Origin: Xanthostigma xanthostigma
Taxonomy: Eukaryota; Arthropoda; Insecta; Raphidioptera; Raphidiidae
DNA: 64,000 nt
Direction: 5' to 3'
Assembly (NCBI GenBank): GCA_963575645.1
Contig: OY754470.1
Location: 24,844,501 to 24,908,500 of the forward strand
The notes under the pieces were generated by a model. That model searched no databases. It was not told where the DNA came from and was given only the letters and a program-made list of their open reading frames with translations. This document shows, in pieces, positions 44,033-55,452 of the stretch. The stretch's first letter is position 1. Each line of letters starts with the position of its first letter. The position numbers and the translations under genes were made by a program.

Positions 44033-45271
44033 TATACCCGGTGTTTTTTTTAAAACTTTGGACGTTTTTCTGTAAAAAACAACGGGTTGATTAAAAAAAT
44101 GTTCGAACGAAAGTCGTTCGGTTTCGAGGGGGAAATCGTTTGGACACAATAACCAACCTCACCACTTAGCAAGGGAAGGGGGTGACTTGTTTTTTAAATG
44201 GGAACCCCTATTTTTATCATCCAATTTTTTTTTGGATGTGAAAATGAACATCTTTCGTATAAATTTTTTTTAAATTTAGACTGGAAAATAGGAAAACTAT
44301 CCCCGTCAGACAATATGAAAATTTGATTTTGCAGTGTTCAAATATAAGATACTGAGAAAATCAGCTGGTTATTCATAAATTTTTTTATAGTCATGAAATC
44401 GACAACTTTGACGCGTCAGATTGGAAAATAGGAAAACCATCACCGTCAGACAATATGAAAATTTGATTTTGCAGTGTTCAAATATAAGATACTGAGAAAA
44501 TCAGCTGGTTATTGATATTTTTTTTTTAGAGTCATGAAATCGACAACTTTGACGCGTCAGACTGGAAAATAGGAAAACTATCCCCGTCAGACAATATGAA
44601 AATTTGATTTTGCAGTGTTCAAATATAAGATACTGAGAAAATCAGCTGGTTATTCATAAACTTTCTTATAGTCGTTTTTTCGACATATTCGAAGTGTCAG
44701 ACATTTTAAATGGCTCATGTTATTTGTCAGAGAACATTATTTTAGCGTTTTGGTTGAAGTTTTTAAGCTATCCAATTAAAAAACCAAACAGTATGTATAA
44801 ATTTTTACATGTCGTCAAAACGACATGTTTAGGAAATTTTATAGGGAAAACGCCCCAAAATCAAGAAAAGTCATAGAGGAAATAGGTGTCAGACTAGGCC
44901 TAATGAAGCCATATACAAAGTTTGGAGAGAGTATGTATCAATAAAATTTTTGCCGACGGGCACTCTGACTATAATGACTGATAGCACATTTTAGCGATTT
45001 TTCAAAAAAAACTAAGAGTTAAATTTAAAAAAATTTCATACAAAAGATGTTCATTTTCTCATACAAAAATAATTCAATGATAAAAAATGGGGGTTCCCGT
45101 TTAAAAACAAAAGTCACCCCCTCCCTCTGCTAAGATGTGAGGTAGTGGTTTTTGTGTTCAAACGTTTCCTCCTCGAGACCCAATAACTTTCGTTCGAACT
45201 TTTTTTTCATTCAACCCGTTGTTTTTTAAATAAAAACGTCCATAGTTTTCAAAAAAAAAAGACCCGGTATA
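44033..45271. mobile_element. Fold-back element with ~230-bp arms and internal tandem array
   Basis: TATACCCGGTGTTTTTTTT opens and inverted TATACCGGGTCTTTTTTTTT closes. The arms share GGGGTGACTT/AAGTCACCCC and other boxes with modest divergence. The core contains the three-unit array 44279-44698. The end box resembles that of the 32109-32881 element (TACCGGGTG). Confidence 0.85.
44279..44698 (+). repeat. ~140-bp tandem repeat, three copies
   Basis: Units start at 44279, 44419 and 44560 with GA(C/T)TGGAAAATAGGAAAAC. They share TTTGATTTTGCAGTGTTCAA and GAGAAAATCAGCTGGTTATT with few differences. The third unit diverges after about 110 bp. Confidence 0.95.
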
Positions 45272-45747
45272 GAAAAAAATATAGCAATTTATAAAATATA
45301 ACAGTATTGTACACTTTATAATAAAAGCATGAAACACAAAACAACTTTCTACGAAAAATGCTCTATTTATAAAGAGATAAACTTTACTTCAAATTGCCTC
45401 ACAATATATAAGGCAAATAAAAAATATAAAAGCTTTCAAAAAATTGTTTGAAACTGCGCCATATAAAAATGTTCTGTAATACAAAACGTTTGTAACTAAA
45501 ACATCATAAGTAATTATGTAAATTATTAGTTTTATTGGATCAGCAATCAAGCTCATATAACTAGCTTTTTTGGGGACCCCGAGCAAGACCCCATTACTGG
45601 GCCCCTCTACACTAAATTTTATTATCGAACAGGTTCCCAAAAACTTGTTGAAAGATGTTTTTATAATATAAAGCGATTTTTTTTTATCTTTCGGGGACCT
45701 TTCTGGGACCCCTGCCTAATTACTGCTCTGTCAGCAATTTTAAAATA

Positions 45748-45995
45748 TTATCATTATTTATAAATTACAGATTTTCAGATACTTGGACAGTTTAAATAAT
45801 AAGATATTAATTTTTCAAATTTTTTGCTACGTTTCGTTGATATTTTTCAACTTCTTCAGGCAATCTACAAAATAATTACAATATATAATATAACACATAA
45901 AACAAATAGAATTCATATCATTATTTACATTTGAATGGAATATCCTTAATTAAAAATGTCCAAGTATCTGAAAATCTGTAATTTATAAATAATAA
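45748..45995. mobile_element. MITE with ~43-bp inverted ends
   Basis: TTTATAAATTACAGATTTTC then AGATACTTGGACA at the left is mirrored at the right by TGTCCAAGTATCTGAAAATC then TGTAATTTATAAATAATAA. About 248 bp. Confidence 0.88.
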
Positions 45996-46504
45996 CATGG
46001 ACGAGAACAACAACCATAATTATCATTATTATTACTAATTTGGACGTAATTCGTTGAACACTCTGTAAATACCTTGATGAATATTGTTAACATTGCCGAA
46101 ACGATTAATAAAGTACGTATTAAGTATGAAAAATACCTTTGTCTCTTCTAAATAGCTCTGGCAAGTAGTATAACAGACATAATACCAGTTATGTAGACAG
46201 TAATATGTACCATTCATTATTTTAACATGAGTAATGACAAAAGTATGTATTAATAGTTCATCCACTTAAGTACTTTAATACTATAATAAAAACAGCCAAT
46301 GTCGTTTTTTGCTAATAAAATGTAAACAAATATGAATTAGACGCATGCAGATAATAAAAATTAGAAAAGCAACAGTGAGAATAACATCAGAGTCGAAACT
46401 TCACGTTTAGAACAGAAGTTGTAATGAATCAGGAGCAAGAAGAGCGTGCTCTTGGGGCACCAATATCAAATACAAAACAAGCATTTTTTTTATAAATTGA
46501 TGAC

Positions 46505-46942
46505 AAACATAGTTTTTGACGTGATAACGTCTTATAAATTGATGAAACACCAATCTTATAAATTGATGAAACACCGGCTGCATGTACGAAAAAGTGTCAC
46601 GTTCCGCCTGACTCTGGGCGTGCAAGCGAGAGCGCAGTATAAGCGATAGAACTGCCACAGTTCGCTCGTATATATACTTTACAGGGAGCACACCACTCGA
46701 CCGTCCGTTTATTAAAACTGAGTGTATTTTGAAAACGGTTCATTATATTTAAAAACCGTTTCTACAGTTGGTTAGAACTCTAATTTTACTATTTAAATAT
46801 GTAAAAATAAGTGTTTGGAAACGTATACGTATAATGTAAAAAATAAAAAAAGTTATTTTTCAACACTTTACGAGATGTTTCTTTATGACGTTATCACGTA
46901 AAACTATCATCCGTAAACCGACTTTACAGACAACCAATTTTT
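46505..46942. repeat. Dispersed repeat family X, copy 3
   Basis: TTTTGACGTGATAACGTCTT and CACCGGCTGCATGTACGAAA at the left; TGACGTTATCACGTAAAACT and CCGACTTTACAGACAACCAA at the right. The middle differs from copy 2, so internal deletion or replacement has occurred. Confidence 0.75.
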
Positions 46943-47071
46943 TTAGATGGCATACAATAGCTTTAATCCGGTGCCGTGTGAGAGATATCTATGCGACAGC
47001 ACGCTTTTGCTCTGACTTTTCAAAATTTGCGTTTGCTCTGGAATCGCTGACTTTGTTTAAACTTGATACTC

Positions 47072-47942
47072 AAAGGAGGTGAGTAAAGGTCGGTCTTTTT
47101 TGTCAATGATAGTCGAGAAAATTAAAATGTTTTATTTAAGCAATTATTTTGTATCCGATTAGAGTTCAACAGAACATATTGTGTGTTGATTTTTTATCGT
47201 TTTTTATGCGCATTCTCGAATTATTGTGGCTATATTCTTATATGAATCAAAGTTAACAAACCTCTGTATGCAAGTAACTCTACTCTACAGAAATAGTATG
47301 GCTTATGAGGTGCCACATAAGAATATTGGCGTTAAAAATTCGAAAATACCTCAAAAACGGTACAAAATCAACAAACATGCTCTGTTGAAGGGGTTGTTGA
47401 TGTAACTTGATGCTATATTTTTCGAATTTTTATATTACATGTGAAGTTCTGTTCTTGAACTCTAATCAGAAACAAAATAAATGCTTAAATAAAATTGAGA
47501 ACCGTTGTGGGACGCCTGGCAGATGTGAAACATAAATTTAAGCTTGCCAAATGCAACTCTAAGTTACAAAGCCTATATGGACATCCTACGGACACTAGCA
47601 GCGCCATTTAAGTGACAACTCTAGTAACTAATTGGTCTCAGATGTTCCCGTCAACAAACGCCTTGTTACAATCCAACGCATACACACAGCAAGCATTACG
47701 CGCTATCATCGAACTAAAAAACTAAACTAGCAACATAATTTCGCCCTGTTATCTAGATGTCGGCTTCAATTAAAACCATGTTTAATCCAACGCACACAAA
47801 CGTAACGTCCTCCCGTAAAAGTGTCACACCTGTTTCACGGTTTTACTTGCAACCAAACGCGTCATTAGATGTTTGACATCATAATTTGTAATTTTCACGA
47901 CGATTATGGGCGAAAAAAGACCAATCTTCACCCACCTCCTTT
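47072..47942. mobile_element. Element with ~30-bp inverted ends, hit by a MITE
   Basis: AAAGGAGGTGAGTAAAGGTC at the left and inverted AAAGGAGGTGGGTGAAGATT at the right, both followed by a T run. A separate inverted-repeat element (47129-47495) lies inside. Confidence 0.7.
47129..47495. mobile_element. Nested MITE with ~50-bp inverted ends
   Basis: ATTTTATTTAAGCA...GATTAGAGTTCAACAGAAC at the left is mirrored by GTTCTGTTCTTGAACTCTAATC...TGCTTAAATAAAAT at the right. No ORF. Confidence 0.85.
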
Positions 47943-48634
47943 AATATATAGGGCAGAATAATTTTTAGTTCGGTAATGTCAGGTTAATTAAGATAAGGTT
48001 TCCATAAAAAAACGATATTATGAAAGCGAATTTGCTAGCAAAATCGCAGTTCACGAGAGCAAAGTTGCAAGAAAATGCTATTATAAATACAAAACTATAT
48101 TTCTCTCGTTAATGAATTGCTTTGCCTGATCTAAAAATAGACTTTTTTTATATGTATATCTCTTTTAACATATTTACAAACACTGACATGTTACGCTGCT
48201 CTGTTATTATTCTTATGACTTGGATCTCTATTAATAATATATTATGTGTACATCAAAATTGTGTAATTCTTTTCACATTGTAACGGCGTGGGAAATCCAC
48301 TTTATTTTGTGATTATGTCAAAAAATTAATAGTATAATTATCTTGAAGATAAAATTTTAATTAAATTTGATTAATTTTAGTGATCTTCCGACAAATTGTG
48401 GTTAAAACATGTTATTAAATGCTGTTTTGCCTTTTACTTTAGTTACTGCTGTACTATTTTTTCATTTTTATATCTATTGCAGTGAAACTAAAATTTTTAG
48501 AGTTGACCCACAAAAAAAAACTTAAAAAATTTTTTGAAACTCTTTAAAAAAAATGCTACTAAAAAGAATAATAAGACAGTTTTGAGGTCAGCACTCATTT
48601 AATTATTATAACGTTTTATGTATACTTCTATTAA

Positions 48635-49393
48635 GGTAGTTCACTCGTGAAACGGCTTTTCTTAGGAATTTAATAAAATTGAAGTATATGTCACATTAAC
48701 AATAATTTGTTAACAGATCTCTGAAGAAGCCAGGAACGCTGCCGAAACGTTAAATATTAAAGCAAAATATAAAACAATTACTACTTTTATAAATCTATAA
48801 GCCGCAGAAATCCTAAACCACATATTGAAGTATAAGGTTAATAAAAGTGCCTCATATTTAATTAAAAAAAAATGAAATATTTTCACCGTCTGTAAAACGA
48901 GATATTAACAATCAAAATGTACATTATTATTTATTAACTTGCTGTACATTATACCACGTATAAAGAAAACGAGTACATTCCAGAATATCTCGAAAACGGT
49001 TCTTAGTATATTTCTTAAAAAAATTATAAATAAAAAAAAACTCATTTTTTACCGTTTTATTAAAAAAATACAGATCTTTAAAATAATTTTTTTTTATTGT
49101 CTTGCAATTGTAATTGTATAAAATGTTTCTCTGTATATTAAAGCTTAGATGTGTTGGATATGTTACGGTAAATGTCAACTCTTGGGAAATGTACACTTTT
49201 ACCGTAAAATGTGCCGGATAATGTGTACATTTGCCGCAATATCTACATTTAATGTACACATTATCTGGCACATTTTACGGTAAAAGTGTACATTTCCCAA
49301 GAGTTGACATTTACCGTAACAGATACACACTCTCTTACAAAAATGCACAGAGATCTCTAACTGTTTGTCTACGATTGTCGCGAGTGAACTACC
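48635..49393. mobile_element. TTAA-flanked element (piggyBac-like target site)
   Basis: GGTAGTTCACTCGTGA and inverted GGTAGTTCACTCGCGA are flanked on each side by TTAA (48631-48634, 49394-49397). TTAA duplication is the piggyBac signature. The interior has no transposase and contains the hairpin 49161-49321. Confidence 0.85.
49161..49321. repeat. 70-bp-arm hairpin inside the TTAA element
   Basis: TGTTACGGTAAATGTCAACT... and ...AGTTGACATTTACCGTAACA are reverse complements over about 70 bp with one mismatch and a ~20-bp loop. It may be a separate nested MITE. Confidence 0.93.
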
Positions 49394-50019
49394 TTAAATT
49401 GGCGCCGACGTCAAAACTTAGTTATTTTACGCTTTTTGGACATTATGAAACACTCCGTATGTGAAAGTAACGGAAGTTGCAACAATCAGATGAATTTTTA
49501 GATACAGGAAATAGTTCCCCTCGGAGAAATAAGCAAACATCCTGATTGAAGGACTCAATTAAGAAGCGCACTCAAGCATGAGTTTATGTTAACGGCTAGT
49601 CGACGAAGACGTGAACAACTTTAATAGAAATGTTGCTAATAAATGCAGCAGGTGAGTTTTTGAGACGTGTCCACTTTGATCTATAAATATATCTACACGC
49701 TATACAAGCTGTAACAAAATCAGATTTCTTTTACCATTCTTGTTCCATGACAAATGGTAGTAGCTTGTAGGTCAAAATACACTTTTCAAAATTTCACCAA
49801 AAAATGTCGTTTTAAGCTATTTATGTATCTAGTTTGTAATGAGTTATTTTATGACGAGTGTGACAGTGTGTCGATAACGAGCGATCAGCGAGTTTCAACC
49901 GTCACACGAGTCATAAAAGCATCGCAATCGAGATACATACTGCATTTTTTGCACGTACTGCTGATTTTCACATCATAATAAGTATATTTGTAATATTTTT
50001 CAGTTCACGTTCGGCCTTA

Positions 50020-50663
50020 GGCCTCTTGTTAACGACAACGGATAACGGCCCGATTTTTGTGACGGGCGACTGGCCGACGCGCAGTGTTCAATAGGTTAGT
50101 ATAGGTGTTTGTCAACGCGACGCGCATCACGCATGACGTTGCAACAAAACTCAACGGATACACGTACGTCGCCCCCTCGGCGCGACGTCGGTCGGTCCGA
50201 TGCAGTGGACCACGTTATTTCATAGAAGTCTGTTGACGACGACGGATGTGCGGGCACGTTTTTATACTTTATACCTACCTACCTGCCTACCAATTATGGA
50301 GAAAAGGGATATTGATATGGATTTATTAATTAACCTTGTTCATAATAGGCCAGTGTTATGGGACAAGACTTTAGAAAATTACAAAAATAAACAAGCAAAT
50401 GCGGCATGGAAAAATATCTGTACAATGCTAAATGAAGAATTTGAGACATTATCTGATAAATAAAAAAACTCTCTTTCTAATAAAATAGGATGAACCCATA
50501 ACTTCCTCCTTTTTTTCGTAGCTGCTGTTTTTTTTGTATAAATAGTAGGCTACTACTTCTTACAACGGACGCGCTCACGTTATATTAGCGGATCGTGTAC
50601 AAAGGTAACCGTTTCGCGTCGGCCCGTTACCCGTTGAATAAAACGATTGTTAACAAGAGCCCC
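50020..50663 (+). mobile_element. PIF/Harbinger non-autonomous element with MADF-type ORF
   Basis: Ends GGCCTCTTGTTAAC and inverted GGGGCTCTTGTTAAC, flanked by TTA on each side (50017-50019, 50664-50666). A 3-bp TWA duplication is the Harbinger signature. It contains one short Myb/MADF-like ORF and no DDE transposase. Confidence 0.88.
50296..50463 (+). CDS. MADF/SANT-like fragment, Harbinger second protein
   Basis: 55 codons from ATG 50296: MDLLINLVHNRPVLWDKTLE then AWKNICTMLNEEFE fits the first helices of a MADF (Myb/SANT-like) domain, with the typical L-I...V...P-x-L-W and A-W-x-x-I spacing. In autonomous Harbinger elements a Myb-like protein accompanies the transposase. The frame stops at SDK, shorter than a full MADF domain (~80 residues), so it is truncated or needs splicing. 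The ATG chosen follows a frame start at 50200 with no similarity. Confidence 0.75.
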   Translation: MEKRDIDMDLLINLVHNRPVLWDKTLENYKNKQANAAWKNICTMLNEEFETLSDK

Positions 50664-51205
50664 TTATTAGTATCAATGTGGAGTGTTCAGCGCCCACGTT
50701 GCTTCTCTGTAGTTCATATGGATTTAAATGGCAACTAACAGAGATAACTAATACAAACAGGTATTGCACTTCTGTGGTGTGTAATGTATCTAACCTACAC
50801 GGTTCATTTTTTTAAATTCTTTTTTAATTCTTCATTTCAAACTTGCCTGATCCACTCCGTATACTGTGTATGCAAAGGATACCAACCTTTCTATCAAACA
50901 TATTGTGAAGATGGTAAAAAGTTTCCAGCTCCATAGCTTTCAATTATTTACCAATAATATATTACTTGTTCGTTCCGGAATATTCTTTCTACAGTAATTT
51001 CAAATTTTAAAGTATACGGATATGCTTCATAAATGATAATAGGTATTTTATATTTTCAAATAATAATAACTTTTAGATTGACTAACAGACAACGAACATT
51101 ATAAGCCGGTAGGTCTAGAATCTAGAAGAATGAAATTTGGACAGGATTTCCTTATATAACGTAGGTGAGTATTAAAAAAAGATGATTGAATATTCATTCC
51201 CTAAA

Positions 51206-51465
51206 GGCTCCACTACACACGTGGCCAGCACCGCCACTCAAATAAGTGCCTATCATCACCGCGATGATTGCTTAGCCCTCCACACAATCGTGCGGGTCCG
51301 ATTGTGTGTACGGGCGCACGATGCTGGCCACGCATTCCTTTGATGTACCGACAATCAATCGATTACTGCCGATTACAGGCGGATGTCCACGCACCGACGA
51401 ATATGCCCTCTACACAATCGTGAGTGCCTGTAAGTGGCGGTGCTGGCCACGTGTGTAGTAGAGGC
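51206..51465. mobile_element. MITE with ~34-bp inverted ends (GGCTCCACTACACACG)
   Basis: GGCTCCACTACACACGTGGC at the left and inverted GCCTCTACTACACACGTGGC at the right, continuing as CAGCACCGCCACT in both. Two CACACAATCGTG boxes lie inside. The end style resembles the MITE at 23536-23907. Confidence 0.9.
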
Positions 51466-52256
51466 ATAAGAGGGGTAATATACTTATCTATAAATAAAAA
51501 AAAATGTCAACAGTCGGCTAATCTTAGATGATACTAAAAATTGAGCCAACAACTATTACTGTAATATGGTGACTCCGTGAAACATTGTTTCATCTCAATC
51601 CACCCTAGCACTGGCTATGTTAAGTTGGGTGGATCAATTTCATACTTAAAATAACAATTTATATATTATTTGTAGGTATTATATTTATTGAAATAAACTT
51701 ATTATTATTATAATCGTGTGTGGGGCCGCGGGTAGCGGGTAGTACGTATAATATAGAAATGTTAAAACTTTCTTACTTTGATTTAATAAATTGATACTAA
51801 GTTATGAACAAGTAATACTATTTTTCTTCCTTCATACGACTATAAGGGAAAAAACAACCTCTAGTTTAATAATTAATAAACCATGACGTATAGATATCAT
51901 ACAGATGGTACTTTCTTATAAATTATTAATTCTTTCGTATGAAAACAACAGAACATCAATATATATGTCAATATCAAAACAAATAGATATTGACAGATCT
52001 CAAAGATGACTGATATGGATTACCGACAAAATGTAAAATTTCTCAAAAAATCTACATTTTTCCCAGAAATACACAAAAAATGACAACTTTTAAAGTGAAA
52101 CTTTTTTAGCGACGCATCTGTTTGAAATTTTCTGCAACGTTAAAGGGGAAATGATTCAACGGCGGGGAAATATAAAAAAAAAATATGTTAAAATCTATAA
52201 ATCTATCAATTGTAATAATTTAGAATAGATGTAAAAAAAATTACAAATTTATTGAT

Positions 52257-52328
52257 GTCGGTCGGAGTCGAACTGCGGACCTTGCTCGTATTAAGAAAGC
52301 GCCTTATCCATTACTGAGCTCAACGGGT
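52257..52328 (-). pseudogene. tRNA-like fragment (SINE head)
   Basis: The minus strand reads GTTGAGCTCAGTAATGGATA (A box) and, 30 bases on, GGTCCGCAGTTCGACTCC (B box), with tRNA-like spacing. The acceptor ends do not pair, so it is not a working tRNA. It is likely a SINE head or dead tRNA. Confidence 0.6.
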
Positions 52329-52672
52329 ATTAAAGTTATTTTCATGGTTAATAGCTGTTCTACTATATATCTACAGCACAATAATAATATTTGTTATATT
52401 ATTTTATTTTTTTTAAACTATTAACTGTCAAAAATAATAAAATGAAATAGGTCATATACATGAAACTCCAAACTGGTATAAATTTCTTTTTCTAAATATA
52501 TTTTAGTTCCTGATCATATCGTAATGGTTATTATATTAATCTAAATACTGAAAAAAAAATTTGAAAAGAAGTTTGACCCTGCAGGCCATCCCTGTAACTT
52601 CCCGCTATTTTCGAGTTCAAAGAAGTTTATTTTTTAGCTCTTCGAGCTCAAAAAAAAACACACTTTGTTACG

Positions 52673-53220
52673 AAATTTTCGTTCACTATATCTCATGAAC
52701 AAATGAACAGATGTTGATGCAATTTACGGCAGTCGACTCAATTTTTTATCCTAAAAAAGAAATTTATTACAGAAAAATCGATCTCATAGGAATTTTACGA
52801 GCAATTTAAAAAAAACACTTTTTTACAAATTTTTCGTTCACGATATCTCGTGAACAAATGAGCCGATTTTGATGCGGTTTGCGTCGATCGACGCAGTTTT
52901 TTTAACCTAAGAAAGTAAATTATTACAAAAAAATCGATTTGATAAGAATTTTACGAGTAATTATAAAAAATTACTTTTCTCCTAATTTTTCGTTCACGTT
53001 ATCTCATGAACAAATGAACCAATTTTGATCTGGTTTGCGGCGATCGACGCAGTTTTTTTAGCCTAAGAAAGTAATTTATTACAAAAAAATCGATCTGATA
53101 ACAATTTTAAGAATCATTTTAAAAAAACACTTTTTTACGATTTTTTCGTTCACGGTATCTCGTGAACAAATGAACCGATTTTGATGCGGTTTGCGGAAAT
53201 CGACGCAGTTTGTTAAGGAG
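52673..53220 (+). repeat. ~155-bp tandem repeat, 3.5 copies
   Basis: Each unit begins TTTTTCGTTCACG with ATATCTCGTGAACAAATGA, then GATTTTGATGCGGTTTGCG, GCAGTTTTTTTA and ATTACAAAAAAATCGAT. Copies are 80-90% alike by eye. Confidence 0.9.
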
Positions 53221-53439
53221 AAGAGCTGATTAGATTTTGGAATTATTCGGTTCAGTAGTTTAGAAAATATTTTACAAAAACAAATTTTGAAAAATTTTTG
53301 AAACTTGTTTTTTTAAGATTTCTCAAAATTTTTTGGGCCGAATCGTTTCAAATTTTCAGGAAGTCTAAGTTCACCAAGATCACGTCAGATGCCGCAAACC
53401 GCGTTTCAGTCGGACACTCCGTTCAAAAGATATAAAGGG

Positions 53440-53441
53440 TT

Positions 53442-53478
<37 letters not shown>

Positions 53479-53490
53479 ACATACATACAG
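53440..53490 (+). repeat. (CATA)n(CA)n microsatellite
   Basis: TACATACATACACAC and a run of about 12 CA units followed by CATACATACATA. Confidence 0.97.
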
Positions 53491-53697
53491 CCCTACGGAC
53501 ATCATCGCCAAAATAGTTTTAATAGCTTCCTAGGACCTCAAAACGTCGAGATCTGGCGAAAACTCGATTTTCGAAAATCGGGGTGAAACCAATAACTTCC
53601 CGATTTTTGAAAAAAAAAATTTTTTTTTTTTTTTTAAAGCGGGAAGTTAAAAATCTTGGTAACGCAAAATGGATAACGCATCAATGAAACGTGTTCT

Positions 53698-53932
53698 AAC
53701 CATAGAGATATACCTAAGTAACTAGAGTACGTTAGCGGGTATGCTTGCCATAAACGAAAGTGTCTGCTGTTCAGAGAGAGAACGCTGCAAACGTTCCGTA
53801 TCATTATATATGTTTACTCAAATCAGCATTGTTTTGTATCATTAGTTTCCATAGAGATAAGGAACTTTTCTGTCTGAATTGCAGACACTTTCACGGCCCA
53901 CTCGCGTACTCTAGTATAATATCTCTATGGTT
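53698..53932. mobile_element. MITE with ~35-bp inverted ends
   Basis: AACCATAGAGATATACCTAA... and, inverted, AACCATAGAGATATTATACT, both continuing to CTAGAGTACG. 235 bp. Confidence 0.78.
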
Positions 53933-53939
53933 CTAACTG

Positions 53940-55452
53940 TAAAGAAGCCCCCGTGAGGCTTAAATGCATTTTTTGTTCACAATTTCGATTTTGCATGCCG
54001 ATGCTCGTAAGCCGGCAAACTACTTATAATTTTACTGAAATTATCCACGTACCGACCCAGTCAGATCGTTAAGTAATTTCCATCGAAACGATATGAAAAA
54101 GAAATGAGCACTGAATCTTTTTTATAATATATACCAGTTATATAAATTATTACTGACTCATATCTCTATAGTAACTGAATATTAAAATGGCGCTTCCGGT
54201 AACTGTGGAACCGACAATGCAAGCCAATTAATACAATAATAACGACATACACGTATGTGTAATATGTTCCTGTCATTGAATAAATAGAATAAGGAGAGGT
54301 CTATTGCATCTCTTACTCGATTGTATTATACAAGATCCGGCAAAAGTCCGACAACGGCCCGAAATTGCCTGAAGGGTAGGTTTTCGTGAAAAAAGTTTCG
54401 AACAAAAGTTGCTCCATTAAATTTTTATGTCTAAACAACGACCTAGCGCAGAAAATTACGAGAAGTAAAAGTTCTTTGCTATGGGAAGGGTCATTGATTA
54501 AACATAAAAAAATCTACCGCCCCCCCTGCGTGGTTTTTTATATTTCATCGATGAAATGAGACATTTAACGCTAGTGCTGTAAAGTAGGCGCACTACCATT
54601 TCCACACTAAATCATAGTCTAACCGCATGAGCATTGAACGCAGTCTACAATCAGTAGTGATCTTGATCAAAATTAGACTGTCAAAAATTTTGTGAAAATC
54701 AGCAATTTCATAGGAGATGCGTGCAAAAAATGTATGTATCTTATTTGATATGATATTAAGACTTAAGTTGAAATTCGCTGTCACTCGTTTTAGCATATAA
54801 TGTCATAACCTCGTCTAAATAACATAATTTACAAACAACTGGTGAGCATCACAAGATAACGGCTAGAGTAATTTTGATAAGTTAAGATTTGAGATCTCCT
54901 CCATACGGAGAACTGTGGCGAAATAGGATGATTTCGTGTGATCCGTATTACCTACTGAGATAAGTGCAAGAGAATGTGCGTTATTATGTGGAATGAAAAA
55001 AACAAAAATTAAAAAAACTAAAACTCAACTACGAAAAGGAAGAAAACAAGCGAATCAAAACATGAGAGTTTTTTTTTTGTTATCCGTTGCCGAAGATTAG
55101 GATAGCGAAATTTGTTTGTGAATTTCCGAGATATCAAATAAAAAATACTGCTCACTTGTCGGTTTGCTTGTTTTCTTCTTTTTTACGTAGTCCGGGTTTT
55201 TTTTACTTTGATTTCTATTTCGGTATTTATTTGTTTTTTTTTTTGTATTATAATTAGGAATATTTCTAATTACCCGATCTTATCCCCTCAAAAAAAAAAA
55301 ATGCCAATTTATTGCGATTTTACATCATTCGAGACAATATGGCGAGTAATGGTCACCAAATTGAATTTTTTTATGGAGTCGAATCCACAACAACACCTCA
55401 TTTATAAAAATCGGCCCACTAATTTGGTCTCTAGGATCGAACATCTGAATCA
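53940..55452. other. No gene or repeat recognised
   Basis: AT-rich sequence with only short, unsupported frames. A poly-T/poly-A purine stretch lies around 55000-55300. Confidence 0.5.

Larger units (their letters stand above)
52610..53651. mobile_element. Element with ACTTCCCGCT ends and internal tandem array
   Basis: TAACTTCCCGCT near 52610 is mirrored by AGCGGGAAGTTA at 53651. Inside are 3.5 units of ~155 bp (about 52673-53220) and a CATA/CA microsatellite. The right third (AGCTTCCTAGGACCTC, AAAACTCGATTTTCGAAAAT) recurs at 15190-15265. Confidence 0.75.
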
